NCBI GenBank assembly: GCA_026413225.1
Contig: CM048552.1
Location: 187,460,053-187,524,052, forward strand
Reading direction: 5' to 3'
Length of the DNA: 64,000 bases
DNA from: Otis tarda
Lineage: Eukaryota > Chordata > Aves > Otidiformes > Otididae
The position numbers and the translations under genes are program-made. How positions within the stretch are numbered: position 1 is the stretch's first letter; each line of letters begins with the position of its first letter. Shown here piece by piece: positions 36,423 to 49,579 of the stretch. The notes beneath the pieces were generated by a model. It saw only the letters and a list, made by a program, of their open reading frames with translations. It did no database searches and was not told where the DNA came from.

Positions 36423-39400
36423 CTGGAGGCATTCCGGGAGAAAAGAGAATGAGTAAATTTTCTGTGGAAAGTCTGAACACTTTCTGGCCACTGCCAGCCT
36501 TTGGGCCAAATTAAAACTGGGTGTGGGAAAATCATGTCAGAGAAAGCTGAGGAGCCACAAATGAATCAGATCCTGCTGAAAAAGAATGCATTTTTTTCCC
36601 CTACAGTTTATTCACCAGGGAGATTTAGGCCAGACACTGGAAAAAACTTGCCAATGGTAAGGATGGAAAGGCATGAGAACAGATTGTGTAGGGAGATGGC
36701 AGCAGCTCCCAAGCTGGAGACTTTTAAGAACGGATTAGAGTAACTGCTAAATGACTTAAGTAGAATAGTTCCTGCCTTGTAGTGGGTGGATTTGTCTCTT
36801 CTAACTCTATTTGCTATGGCTATAGAGGTGAATCAGCTTAAATAAAATTATGAAGGATCTATCTAGACATCGACTTAAACCCCAAATAAATTGCTTCAGA
36901 TATTTGGAACCATTCTGTCAAGATTTCTTCAATTAGTGTAATTTTCTCAGATTGCTCCATTCCTACTTTCAGTCAAAACCAGCAGAGACATAGGTGGAAT
37001 ATCGTGATACTGTGAGGTTATGAAGGTCTGGTCTACAGGGAAATGCAATAGGACTCACCAACAATGTTTAGAAGATTTCTAGTTTAGTCATGGCAATACA
37101 GAGTATGTAGGTAGGTTGACTGCAGCGTGGAGAGAAGCTTTCAAATTTTGATCCTCTACATGACTTGCTTAATTTTGGTAGATTTATAGGAGAGGTATGT
37201 ACAGGGCCCAGCAAAGATTTGGGCCAAACATTGTAAAGCTTGTCTTACCTTGCTACACCTGAAGCATGTGGCCCAGTCTTCAAGACACTGGAGGTTGTAA
37301 TCACAACCACTTAGCTGTCCTCCTTGTGGAAACCTCAGCCTCACTTTTTAGGTACTCAGGTTCTTGTGTGAGTCTGCCTGCAGGGACTCGTGTCCTTGGA
37401 AAAGGAACTCGTGTCCTTGGAAAAGGAACTCTAAGAAACCAACTGAGGAGGAAGCTGCCTCAGCCAACCAGGAACAAAATTCACAGGGAAAGGTAAAAGA
37501 TGTAGGTGGGGAGACTGTGGGGAGGGCCATGCTGCCATGTTCTCTTTCCCAGAGTTTTATTCTGTGCTCATTTTTCTGCTTGAAATGAAAGAGAAGGGCA
37601 CCTCTCATTTTACAGTCTCCCTTCTCCATTAGTTGGTGATTAATGGTGAGAATACTGGCTAAGGAAAACACATTTGAGTATATGTCCTGCCTGGTTCAGA
37701 TTTTAGTCCATGTGCCCCATTTTCTAGAGACAAGGCTTGGCAAGAGGATCCAGGACATCCTGCGAAGAGGATTCTCTTGCTCTTCACTGTAATACTGTTC
37801 AATTTTGTATAATTGACTAAATAGTTGTTCACAAAACCAGCTGTTTTCCTAGGCCAGATGTTGGCACCAGTTTGTGAGAAGCAGAGATTAAGGTCTCAGC
37901 ACCAACATAGGAAAAAAAAAAAAAAAGATGTTTGTACTGGATATCTCAGATCCAGTTGAGCACTCAAACTGGTAGGTTTGTTCAAACCAGCAAAGCATCT
38001 TCTTTTTCTCAGGTGAACATTTATTTTAGGCAGGCTCATGATACACAGGAGAGAGAAGCTACCTGGCCAGTGTGTCTGAGGTTTCCACATGGAGACCTGT
38101 GGCCTGACCTGAAACCCTGTGCAGCTCATTATCTTTGAGGTGAGCTCACCACATGGGCAGCTGCCTGCACTCAAGCTTTACCAAACTCAGCAATGGGAAT
38201 GGGATTAAAAAATGGGAGCATTGGTTTTGAGGAAGTTAGGGAAACCTCCCAGGTATATTTATGGATTTCAACTGCATCTAACCAGCTCATGGAAAGAGCA
38301 TTTAATTCTTACGGACATTGCCATGCCAAGCTATGATTGAAACAAATTCTGACTGTTGCTCACATTGTTAATAACTGCTGAATATACATTTATGGAACAG
38401 CATGACATGAATTCAGCAGGCCTCTCTGGACACTGTAGGATGGTTCAGTTGCCTTGGTGAACATCTGTAGGTTACCATTGCCTTTTAAAAGACCACAGGT
38501 GCTGAAGAAACGGATGAGGAGCCTGCAGATCTGTACAGATCTGGGCCAGAATGACTTGCCATTAAATGAAGTCCATCACAGGACAGCTTTCATTCAGACT
38601 TCATCCTATACCCATTCTCTGACCTTTTAACTCTCAGAAGTCAAGCATATGTACTGCTCAGGCACCGCTGCCATCGAAGTTGGTGCAGTCTGATGAACGT
38701 AACAGAGGACAGAGTTGGGACAAGAGGAATTTGACTACAGATCAAGCACCACGAGATAACACATCAGTTAGGCCAATCAAATTCTGACCGTATGTATTGC
38801 CAAACTGCAAAAATATGCAGTCCTACTGTCAACTGAAGCCAAATTCCAGATGTTATTTGAAGTCAGCAGGAATATTAACTGACTCATCATCTTATTTAGG
38901 GTGAGAAAAACTGACTTTCAACCAGAAATAGCTACGAAACAGTCAACATTTTTGATTAAGGCTTCAGTTCATTAACATGAATTTTTTTTTTCAGTTCTGC
39001 TCTAATCTTTTCTAAACTATTACTAAATGAACCTTTGATTACAGATAAATCCACTGGTATGATCGAATGACTAAGCATTTGCCAGCAGAACTCATAGCAT
39101 AGCAAATTCCTTATAACAAGCTTAAGCACTTTCTTTTTTTCCCCATGTACTTATTTACTGACCAAAGGTCTTCGGAGGGATGATTCATATCCAGTGATGT
39201 ACTGCGGTTTGGTTACCACTGTGAAAGAGTGCAGAGGATGCAGTGACCTCCAGAGGAATATTCTTTCCCCCTTCTTTCAATCTTGGCAAAGAAAAGGGGC
39301 TAGAAACATTATCAAAGGGGAACGTAGCTAGCTCCTGTCTGCTGGCTGCAGTATGCAGTGCTGTCAAGTCAGAGACTGACATATTCCCTTTCAAGGGACA

Positions 39401-42400
39401 GGCTGCTTGTGCTGAAGCATTAGGCCACAGGCCGTCAGGTCTGCCCTGTCTGCTCTGCCGGAGCTGGGCTCCTGGGAAGGCAGGCTGGGTGCCAGGTTGC
39501 TGCAGCCCCCGGTAGCTATGCAGGACAGATGATGCTACCAGTACAGGTGTTCCCTCCAGCAGCAGCACTTGGCTGTTCTTAGCCCTTCATGCCCCAGCGG
39601 TGCCTTTCCAAAGCTTTTCCTTCAACTCTGCCCCTTTTCCTTCCTTTGGCAGGAACATCATTGGGACAGCAAAAAGCAGTTTTGCTTAATCCTGCTGAGA
39701 AGCCTGGAACTAGCTCTGCAGTCTATTGTGAAAAGCCTCTCAGCACCTGCTAGCAGCCAGCTAACACAGTCTGCAAAGGGACTGTCAGAACGGGGCAATC
39801 TTTTACCCTAGAGTCAACGCAGAGTTATGGCTTTGTAGTGAGCAGGGTGTAACATGGATATGAGGGTATCTCTACTTGTCAAGCAAAGATATAAATGAGC
39901 ACAGTCCACTAGAAGAGCGGTAGCTGTTGTTAGAAAATAACTGTGCCTAGGTTAGTAAGCCTTGCTGTGAGGCCACCATAGCCCTCCCTCACTAAATAAA
40001 ACCAGGACATACCTGTACTTTTATAGTATTCCCAAAGCTATGAGAGTAAGTTCACTTTTTGTCCAGCCTGTGTGTCTGAAAACAAAGGAGAAAAGTCTAA
40101 CAGGCTTGGAGGACTGCTTGGGGAAATAGGAGCCCATTTACCATAGGCATCTGTGTTATGTAGTCATTTCCCTCAGTAGGGATGGTAGCACAGATGCAGG
40201 GATGTAGGAGAAAGTCACGCCACGATGTGTGGGACAGTGCTGAATGCTGAACTCATTAGCGTCTCACTTGACTGACAGGTGCTTTAGGTGCTGGAACAAG
40301 CACAGTTCAATCCAGATAACTCTCTTCAGTACTGCATGCACATAGCTGTCTGGAGCCATCGTTATGTCTTAACTAGCAAGTCCAAGTCTAGTCACACAAA
40401 ATATTTTTCACACATAGAAAGCACATTACCTTTAAGCTGCCAATCACGCCACCCACCAACAGATATAATGGAATTAGTGGCTGAACTGGGCAATCTTCCA
40501 AAAACTTCATTCCTGAACAGCAAAAATTAATGTTTGTTATCTCAAGTGATCAGATAGTGCAACAAGCTGTACAGTGAAAGCTAAAGATGATGTAAGTGAA
40601 GTGTAGTGCTTAGACCCAAGACTTGTATCCAGCATCTATTGAAATGAGGGCTGAATTTAAGGGGGTTTGCATCTCCCAGCACAGAAGTGAGGGCCATGAA
40701 CAAGCCATGAGCAGCATTACTGTTGCTCTAACATTAGTAATCTGAGCCATGTACACAGGTCATTAGCTTCAGCCACTGCATCTTTGTTAAATGAACAATT
40801 GGCAGAGCTGGACAGGAAATTTTCATCAGCAATAGAAAATTCAATGAAAATCAAAACTGTTTGTGAAAAGAAGGAATTCTGATAAGCTTCTCTCAGGCCT
40901 TCCCTGCTTATTGGCACCTGTGAGCATGGCATGTTCCTGAGTCAGATGCCTCAAAGTTTGGGAGCCAGTGCCTGTGAGAACACCTGGAACCATTTTAGCT
41001 TCCCAGGCAGCTGGTAGGGAACCACAGAAGCTCAACTTTCCAGGCTGTTTGGGTTGCTGGAGGCTAAAAGCATTGGTTGTTATGGAGCTGGGGATCCTGG
41101 TAACTCTCAAATCTACTGCTAGAAAGAGAAAGCTGGGTAAGTTTTAAGGACTGGAGTGTATGGCAGTATAAGGATGTTTCTGGCAGGAGATGCTGAAGCT
41201 TGTGATACAGGTCTGTGGCAGTGAGACTCATCTGTCCAAATATAGATGTCTGCAATGCAGGCATCCATATCTGAACCACTTTTCTAGGCTCTCTTTGTAG
41301 TCAATAGGGAGAAATAGACACTAGTAAAATTCAATTCATCTCATCCTAAGATAAGCATTTAAAATAGGTCAAATGAGTTGGGCCCTGCAAGTGCCTCTTT
41401 TTCTCGATGGCTGTACAAGGAATCTAGACAGCCAGCTGTGGATATCTAAAGTTACCTGAGATGTATCCCCAGCCCACCTTTCCTACCCAGTGGCATCTTT
41501 AGTCAATTTTAAACTGTTCATGAGACTGTAGTTTTATTGGTCCCATGTTTCAGGGCTTCTACTGATCAGTTGCAGAGGACAGAAAAGATTTTCTGTTTTC
41601 TTCTTGTTGTATAAGTAATTTTCAAGGAGACATTTTGACTTTTCTCAGAATAATTGGGGTTATCTAGGTGCAGGATGCTGAAAGCAAAGTGCTGATCTTA
41701 GTGCTAAACATCTCCCAGGTGGAACATCTTGCTTCCATGTTCAGAACTACACTGAGCAGGAGGGATCAGGAAAGAAGTACCAGTGAGGTTTTTTTCTACC
41801 TTCTTCTGTAGCTGTAATTCTCTTTGGCTTGTCAATTTGCCCACGAAATCCAATGCTATTGCTGGTCCAGAGCATTGCTGGTGTCCTGAGCCTCTCCTGC
41901 ATTCCTTGCCTGGCATAATACAGGTGTTCTAGATTGCGGTTTTTTGCTGTAGATCTTATATCAGTCATAGGATGCTGGGCAGTGTTTTGTATTCTGCTGT
42001 GTGTAAGGGCTATGGGGTCCAGTGGACTCTTCTACACCAAGCATTTGTTACCAGCCTTCTCGTAATTGAAAAGGGCTGGACATAGATGGATTTGGACTCT
42101 CTCCCTTTTTGTCCCCTATTGCAAGGCTGTAATTTTTTGTCAGTTTTTGCAACTGTTTAACACTGAGACCTGCTCAGACCTCCAGCTTTACAGGGGTGGG
42201 CAGCAGGGAAATCGTCAAGAATTATATAATTTTCAGAAAGCAGCTGCCAGGGTTTCCAGAGTCCTTGGCCCTGTAATAGCCTACCACAAAAGCAGCTGGC
42301 CAGGGATTTCAGGGACTATATTTCAATTTAGGAACCTAGGTGATTGCTATTTTCACTGTATTACTGAGATTTTGATTCGAGGCCATGAAAAAAAAAAAAA

Positions 42401-45400
42401 AGAATCAAGAAAACATGCCAGTTTTTTTTTTTTTTCATGGAGCTATGATTCTGTTTCCCTGACAAATATATTATAGAGTCCTTTCATATATGTAACAGGA
42501 CAGCATCAGTCTTGGGAGGGATTTGAATGACAGGCAGTGGTACTCTGTAGTTTTTGGAAGAATATTGCAGGCAGATATGAAAGTAGAAGAGGAGCTGAAA
42601 GAGGGTAATACAGTAGTAACTTAAAAAATACAGCACTGTGGGCAAATAGGAAATATGGACCTACTGTTGGACAGATGGGCATTGTTGCAGTGAAATCTAG
42701 GCACACATGTCATGTGCCAATCAATTCAAACATGGCACATGCCTGATATGTTTGGGAACACCAAAACAAGTAGAACAGGATCAGTACTAGCGCTTCTTCC
42801 TCATGAGCACCAGCTGTGTTCTCCTTTGACCGTTAATGATGGGATGTATGGACCATGAGGGGTCAACATTCTGCTTCTGGTGATACGCTCCCTGCAAGCC
42901 AGAGCAATCTGTGGTTTAGCGTGAAGAGCAGTTGAACCTGTGAACCATGACACAGACCAGCGCATGAGTTCAAATGAATAAACCAGCAACTTTTGCAAGA
43001 TCAGACACAGCAAGGATATCCTACAGCTTGCATGGTGTCCAAAGGGAAAAAAAAGAGATGGGAGGCTTGGGGAATCAGAGGTACATGTACATTTTACCTC
43101 TTGACTACCACTGAACAACACTGCAGTGGGATCCAGGACACAAAGTCCAGCCAAGTGGAAAGGGCACTTGTGAGTGATCAAGATATGAGCAATATCTGCT
43201 TCCCTAAGGGCATCAGTTTGGGAAGTGTTTCAAGATGGCTCACAATAGGTGACTCCTAACAAACTGTCCCTGTGGCTGACAATTATTCATGAGATAACAA
43301 CAACTGTTAAAGAACAAGACTGGCTCCCATGTAAAGGTAGAGAGTATAAGAATAGACTTCAGACAACTTTTGGGAGCACTTGAGAGTTGAGGAGTTATTT
43401 GGTGTAGATATGAGCATGAGGAGTAGTACTGGGTTAAATTTGAACAGGGGAAAAATTAGACTGCCTATTGAGAAAACAATGTCATCAGCTTTCAAATGTG
43501 ATTTAGCTACCTCTGGGGAGCACTGTGTATAAAAGTAGTCTGGACAACGTACAAGAATGTTATTGGAAGCAATCCTGCGCTGTCCCGGAAACAAACAAAA
43601 AAAAATTTCAGAAAAAGTCTATGAGGTCCTTCCATAGATTTCTTTATTTTTGAGTGAATAAAAGGGATCATCTCTACCAGTAAAAGTTAGAAAGCTGCTA
43701 TACAATCAGTAGCTTAAATTATGTCACAAGTCTGGAGCTTGGATTGGAAAATTTGCTGAGTCCTCTTCCTGTATCTTGACTTATACTGTGATTTACAGTA
43801 CTACCAAATTTTAAAAGTGTATAATGTTACTGTGTAATTATTACTGGGGCTACCAGTTGTTAATCTCTGAGTTTTAACAGAAGTTATTTTAATGTATTTG
43901 TTAACATTTAAAAATATCTCAGTTTTCTTCTGCAGAGAGGAAGAGCCAAAATGACTGGAGGCACATCAGGAAGTTACTCTCCGAGATCATGGTAACAGAA
44001 TGTTATCAGAAAATCAGAGGCTTTTGCTTGGATAATAAATATCTGCATTTTCCTTGACATTTCATTTTCCTAAAAATGCCTTTGCAGATATGTAGCTGCA
44101 GGAAACCAATATCCTCTGACAACACTATGGTACAGTGACGTTATCTCTTAATTTCAGTAAGCTGTGAAAAAAAAAAAAAGGGCTCTATATCTGATGCAGG
44201 AGATACCCAGAGTTCCAGGCTAATACCTTGCCATACACTTTCCACTTCTCACTGGTCTTAAAGATCTTATGAAATATTTCTAGGAAATTATATTTATAGG
44301 TGGTCATATTTTGGCCCTGGATTCATTTCCAGAAGGCTGGCTGACAATACATGTGCAAGCTGTACCACATTTTGAATTATACCTTCCCACCCCTGTTCCA
44401 CAGCTCGGGCATATTTAGCCTGGGGAAGAGCTAAAGCTAAAATCCTCTTATGGGATAAATAGCAATTTTAAGTCATGGATAAGCATAAGAGCCTAAGTGT
44501 TGAGATGTAACAGTTCAGTCCATCTCCCTAGTTCCTAATTGCTCCTTAATCCCTCACTAGAACTCCCTAATTCCTAATTAGGATGCCCTAATCAGAATCC
44601 TACCACAGGGATCACTGGTACTCAGAAGGCCACAGATAAAGGAAGTAGCACCGACCTTTAGCTGAGCAAGGTTCTTGTGGGTTTGGCCAACTGCAGATGC
44701 CAACAGGCCAGGTGTCCTGACTCCCTTAGAAGTAATCTCATTCTAAGACAGACACCTAAAAGGGATTTTTGGGACTTCAGTGTTCAGAAATGCCCATTTC
44801 TCTTAACTGGCTCCAAGGGCAACACGTGGCACTTAGCTTGGTTACAGGTGTGTACAGTCCACATCTAGGTGGGATGGATCTTGCCCACAGCATCTGTGCG
44901 TAGAGTTCATTTGTGCCATCTCTCATGAATAATGAGGCAGAAGGTGAACAACTCTTAAGGACACCCATCTGGAATGAATCTAAGGGCTCTTGAGGACAAA
45001 ACCTAAAATTCAAAGTGATCTGGATATGCTGGAAAAAGGCATCCAAAATCTACCGATAAAGCTGAACGCTGTGTATAGGAGAGAAAACTTCAGTGTAAAT
45101 AAAAAATGAGAAATGTCTGATAGGGAGCAGCACTGCCAAAAGCCATCTGGGCTTACAATGCACCGTAAACTAAATTGGATCCGGTGAGTTGGTGCAGAGA
45201 GAGCATCTTTCATTCTGGGGTGTGTTTACAGGAATCCTGCATGTTAAACAGAGGAGCTAATTATTCTGCACTGCTCATTCCTCAGGTCTCAGCTGGAGTC
45301 CTGTGTTCTGTCTTTTTTTTTTTTTTAGGGGAAAATAAAATAGTTACATTGGCCAGAGGCCAAAGGAGGGAGGCAAAAATTTTCTAAAAAGCTATAGAAA

Positions 45401-46783
45401 CAGTGGCCTATGAGGTCAGGTTGAAAGAAGTAGGGTTTTGAGATCTCTGGCAAAAAAAAAAAGGAGATGGAGTAGGGTTATAATAGCAGCCTTCAAACGG
45501 TTCAAAGGTTCTCTTGAGTAGAACAGTGACCAATCTATCTTTGTGACCACGGTGGGTAGGACAGGCTGTAATCTGTTTAATTTGCCACGGGGAAGGTTTA
45601 GGTTGGATATGGGGAAAAATATTTTGTCTGCGAGAGCAATAAAATGCTGAAATAGGCTCCTTGGGAAGCTGTGGAATTTCCTTGAGCAAGGGCAAGTCAG
45701 ACATCTGTCAGGGATGCCGTGAGCATGCGAGCCTGTCTGAAAGCAGAGGTGGGCCGGTGTCTCTACCAATGTTTCTCAAGAGGGGGTCACAACCCCTGTG
45801 GAGGATGTGAAAGGCCCAGTGGGAGCAATGGAGTGTTAGAAAATATTCTTGTAAAATTTTTTTTTAAATAAATCTATGTTACTGGTAAGGAAAAGGTGAT
45901 GCTTAAGAAAGACAAGAAGAGCCTTATACAGTTTAAATTTTATAAAATTCTGCAGCTCAAAGGATTTTCCTTTCTTAAATATTTGATCTTGAAATGCGAC
46001 TCACAAGTCTAGCCTTTGGGGGGTTATACCGAGACAGATCAGCTAAAAATCAGGTCTCACTTTCAAAAAGGTGGAGAAATAACAGCCTAGATGAGCTCTT
46101 CTTCCCTTCCAGCCCCGCACTTGTAAGATTTTTGCAGTGCAGTTAATACAGAGGGATCCTGATTAATGAAATCTTCTCATGTGTCGGATTCTTAGCTTCC
46201 TCTCGCAGACAGAGCCGAAACACCCACAGTCCTTTGCCAGGTGCTGGTAGCCTAAGTGGTAACTAAGCTGAAGTAAATCCATGAGTGAAAAAAGTGAGTT
46301 AAAATCAGACTGAGACTCAGAATGTGCCAGCATCTTCATGGTAAAAAGAAATAATGGGAAGTGCACCCAAAATAAGCAATGCACAACCAGAAATTTCAGA
46401 GTTATGGTTAAATTTAAAGAAACCTAAATCTTGTGAGGCACAAAAGTGTGTCAGTGAGGTCTCCAAGTACCCTCACTCCTGCCCTTTATTGACATGAGAC
46501 ACAGTGGAGGGGTATTTTAGACAAATAGGGTCAGAATTCAAGCACTGCTTCCTCCCCACCATCCAGTGTGGGCTGGGATTCTGTCTGAAGCTAAAATACC
46601 AACACACAGATTTAACAATTGGAAACTTTATGTTTTCCAACTCCTTTCTCCTACCAAATGTGTTAACCTGCCATACAGTGCCGGGAAGTTCATAGTTTTA
46701 AATTGCTTTGGTAGCCAACTTACCTGTAAAAGTCATGGACAGTGGTAAGGCAAGGAAAGCGAGGAGCCCAAATATAAAGCATG
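36060..46783 (-). CDS. TMEM272: TMEM272-like four-pass membrane protein, three exons (start exon unresolved)
   Basis: Exons 46724-46783, 40430-40512 and 36060-36422 join in frame (60, 83 and 363 nt) to about 167 residues ending at a TAA. The order is TM1 (CFIFGLLAFLALPLSM), the signature EDCPVQPLIPLYLLVGG leading into TM2, an acidic linker with six Asp, TM3 (LTLSLFLFLWFILGNYWVFS), an extracellular loop with DYCDKTLY, TM4, then a Cys-rich end and a short charged tail RQRYSSEED. The DCP, IPxYL, WFIxGNxWV and YCxKTLYxFA patterns are typical of the TMEM272 family, whose function is unknown. It follows DHRS12 on the same strand, as in mammals. The first coding exon, which must end at phase 1, lies above 46.8 kb and is not settled. 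Confidence 0.85.
36600..36835 (+). mobile_element. Ancient CR1-like relic
   Basis: The order GAGATTTAGGCCAGACACTGG, AGGGAGATGGCAGCAGCTCC, GGAGACTTTTAAGAACGG matches the end of ORF2 and 3' UTR of old sauropsid CR1 copies, but it is strongly diverged and lacks a clear tail. It lies just upstream of the TMEM272-like terminal exon, within the intron. Confidence 0.55.
37384..37425. repeat. Two-copy 21-bp tandem repeat
   Basis: The unit GACTCGTGTCCTTGGAAAAG (20 of its 21 bases) recurs with one difference at 37384-37404 and 37405-37425, followed by a partial third start, GAACTC. It lies in a TMEM272-like intron. Confidence 0.85.
40430..40512 (-). CDS. TMEM272: TMEM272-like exon with DCP motif and start of TM2
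   Basis: The 83-nt exon lies between the acceptor TGCTGTTCAG and the donor GTAATG. It completes the Gly codon and encodes MKFLEDCPVQPLIPLYLLVG and then GVIGSLK, phase 0 at the end. The DCP followed by IPLYLLVGG is the most diagnostic block of the TMEM272 family. Confidence 0.88.
42383..42440. repeat. Perfect 19-bp inverted repeat, 20-base loop
   Basis: The left arm CCATG followed by 14 A (42383-42401) is the exact reverse complement of the right arm, 14 T followed by CATGG (42422-42440). The 20-base spacer starts GAATCAAG. It could form a hairpin in DNA or RNA. It lies in an intron of the TMEM272-like gene. Confidence 0.92.
45260..45745 (+). mobile_element. Ancient CR1-like relic
   Basis: Recognisable blocks in order are CTCATTCCTCAGGTCTCAGC, TGGCCTATGAGGTCAGGTTG, GGGGAAGGTTTAGGTTGGAT and CTTGGGAAGCTGTGGAATTT, ending near ACATCTGTCAGGGATGC. 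This is the old CR1 type common to birds and turtles. It is interrupted by A/T runs and indels. It lies in the TMEM272-like intron. Confidence 0.65.
46724..46783 (-). CDS. TMEM272: TMEM272-like exon encoding TM1
   Basis: The 60-nt exon follows a strong acceptor (TTCTTTTCTTATTCACAG) and precedes the donor GTAAGT. It enters at phase 1, needing one base from the previous exon, and leaves at phase 1. It encodes CFIFGLLAFLALPLSMTFT plus a split Gly, a hydrophobic segment ending where family members have the start of the first extracellular loop. Confidence 0.8.
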
Positions 46784-48403
46784 CTGTGAATAAGAAAAGA
46801 AAGACAATGTTATTGAGGCTGGTTGAAGTTGAGAGACCTACAGTTCCACCCAGTGCTTTACAGATGCTCTTTATCCATAAAGTTGTGTAGCAAGAAATGC
46901 AGAGCACTCGATAGGGTGGGAATGTTGTGTTTATGGTGCAGTGTTTGAGGTGATGGGACCAGCAAGTGGTTTATCGCCCTCCCAGAGCTCAAGCTTCCAT
47001 TTTTTAACTCTCACATTGTTAGTCTTTGGATCAGTTGAAAAGCAATGAGAGACACAGACTGCTTTCGTTGCTACTGCTTCTAGCCGTCTTATTGCAAGGG
47101 CAAGGACTTAGCCACTGCATCCGCTTCAGAGGCACTGCCAGGTGACTGCGCAGTAACAAGTAACTTTGCATCAGCTAATCCATGGCAACTGATGAGCCGT
47201 ATCTGTTTGCTAAGCAAATAGCAGCTTTAATGCCGTTCCACTCCGTTTTCACTGATAGCTAAATAAACTGTCTTTATTGCAGATGTGAACAGTTTCTGGC
47301 TGGCCTAACTCCCTAGTCCAGCTCAGCTCACGAACACAAATGCAGCAGCAGCGCTGCAAGGAATGGGATTTGCAGGATAGATCGGCTTAAGCTGCATGAA
47401 AGGATGCTCTTGGGGATGCACATAGCCTGTTCCCACAGATGAGCGGATCTGAGGTGCTTAGTTACGCCCCGGAGAGCTGCTGGTGTGAGCCTTGGTATTT
47501 TCCCTGCACAGCCTGATGCTGCAGAGGATGAATGCTTACTTCTGCAGAAAGTGAGAAACAGTAGCATCAAGAGCAGTGTAAGCAGCCTGTCTTGCAGGAG
47601 CTGTCACCTCTGTGCCTAATCATGAACACCTGGCAATATGAAAGCAAACTGCTGCCCTGCAAAATGAGGGTAAAAACATAATGAGGATGTTCTGTGGCAA
47701 GCATCTCTGCAGAGCGCTTCTGCAAATGGCTCAATCTGCAAGTAGAGGCCTAAGGAGGCAAAAGGGCAGTAAGTGGAGGTAGGCATAGATTGCAGAGGCG
47801 CTGAGAAGGGCATGGATAAGAAAAGGAGTAGGATGTCTCCTTGGAAGCTTATGAAAAAAAAATCTTGGAACAAGCCTTTGGGGTTGGTTTGGGACCAGTC
47901 CTTCCCCAGGCAAACCATGTCATGTGGTTCCCCGTGCCAGAGAGCTGCAGCCTCTGCGAGGCGAATGGCATCCTCCTCACCACGCCGGAGCGGGGACGCT
48001 GCCAGCACCCTGCGCACAGTACCACTCTGGGCTACTCCGCAGCACTGCCAAAACATCACCCTCAGGGTGCCTTAGAGAAAAAGTGAAACATCGCTGCCTC
48101 CATTTTACAGAAAGAGAAACTGAGACAGAGGACACAGGAGCGGCATCAAAATTCAGGACAGATCCACCAGGCTTTCTGACTCGCACACACTTTTCATGGG
48201 AACACACCATCCCCCACACGCCGCTCAGGTTTTCTCAGCAGAGAACAAGGATCTTAACACTTCAGCTCTTGAGAGACATCTTTCTTTCTCAGAAGTAGCA
48301 TGTTTGTTATCTCTGTGAATTGGTAGAGACTGAAGATATTTTGAGCTGAAGAAAGCATTTCTGTTCCTTTGTGTCACCCCCTCCTCCTCTCCCCGTCGGC
48401 CAG

Positions 48404-48428
48404 TCTCTCTCTCTCTCTCTCACACACA
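48404..48428. repeat. Dinucleotide microsatellite (TC)n(AC)n
   Basis: About nine TC units are followed by four CA units. It is a simple repeat with no sign of function. Confidence 0.85.
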
Positions 48429-49579
48429 TTTTTTCTCTGGCTCTCCTATCTCTTGAACGCTGCACAGCACAGAAATATTTCCTCTGCTTGAATAGTGTCC
48501 TACACTTGACTAAGCTCTTTCAAACGCTGACAGCCTCTCATTAGAACAACTCACCCTAGAGCCTCCCTTTTCACCACATGTCACATTTCATGCTCGGCTC
48601 TCACCGTTATATCATCTAGACTGTCATTTTCATATTTGGAAGCAATGTTATTGCAGCCGAGTTGGGCTTCCAACACACCCATGAGCATCACCTGCAAATA
48701 GCGCTCACAGCCTGGGCACCTCATTTGTCTGGGGTCCAAATGAGTGCAGTTTGGGTGTGCAGGACTTGCACCGACTGCCTGGTGTTGCCACAAGTCCTGG
48801 CATCGCGGCGCAGCTCTCGGTGTGGCATCACCCCTCTGCCTGTGCTTTCATAGCCACCGCCTGTTTCTGCCCTTGCTGCACGGGCGAGTACTCAGGAGCC
48901 TGGTAGGAGGAGGCATCACATAATTTCTTAATCGTGTGGTGCATGGTCTGTCTGACCCCCAGGGAGGGATGCTGCAGTCAGCTCTGTAAAAGGCTCAGAG
49001 GGGCCCATATATTTGTGGGGCTGCACATCTGGCACACAGGTGTCTGTGTTTGCTTGTGTTCAGCATCTACCTACCCAATAGCTTGATTTTGGAGAGAAGA
49101 AATGGGAGGTAGGGACCACTCTCCGCTCAAGAGAAAAAGATAATGGCTCATTAATTCCCCTCCCAAAGCAGTCGCTGGGAATGTATTTACTCATTATCTC
49201 CCCATTCAGCTACAGCCTCTTGGGTCTCGAATTGGAGGGGCAGATGCATAGTCTGGGAAGGCTTCCAGATCCATGTTTAACAAAGTGAGACTCTCAACAA
49301 TTGACTACACAACTGGCAGGGCTCTGCAGCCGCTCTGAATGCCACTAGCAGCACTGAAGACTGTTTTTCCCGAAACGTGTGAGGTTTTCTCAGAAATGCT
49401 GCTCGATCGAGACGCATGCACTCTCTGCTCAGATTTGTCTGGGTCGTGCTGCCCCATTCTGGTCCGAAGACAAATTGCTCAAGAAAATGGTATTTGTCGC
49501 AGAGTAGCACAGCTCTGCAGAGAGGATGCTGCTATCTGTGCAGTTTCACCTGTGGGGCTTGTGATATTTTTAAGTCAGT

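Larger units (their letters stand above)
36423..40429 (-). other. TMEM272: TMEM272-like intron between the DCP exon and the terminal exon
   Basis: This 4.0-kb intron holds an old plus-strand CR1-like relic at about 36.60-36.83 kb and a two-copy 21-bp tandem repeat at 37384-37425. I see no further exon. Confidence 0.65.
40513..46723 (-). other. TMEM272: TMEM272-like intron between the TM1 and DCP exons
   Basis: This 6.2-kb intron contains a 19-bp perfect inverted repeat at 42383-42440 and an old CR1-like relic at about 45.26-45.75 kb. Between 44.4 and 44.9 kb there are short stretches that look like further decayed repeats but could not be classified. Confidence 0.6.

Noticed and set aside
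42066-42476. 136-codon plus-strand open frame
   Set aside because: It runs into the A14 and T14 arms of the inverted repeat, giving poly-Lys and poly-Phe; no family match recognised.
48540-48600. GTGAGT donor on the minus strand near 48549 as the TMEM272 start-exon donor
   Set aside because: The phase-1 frame before it contains stop codons (TGA and TAG) within a few codons.
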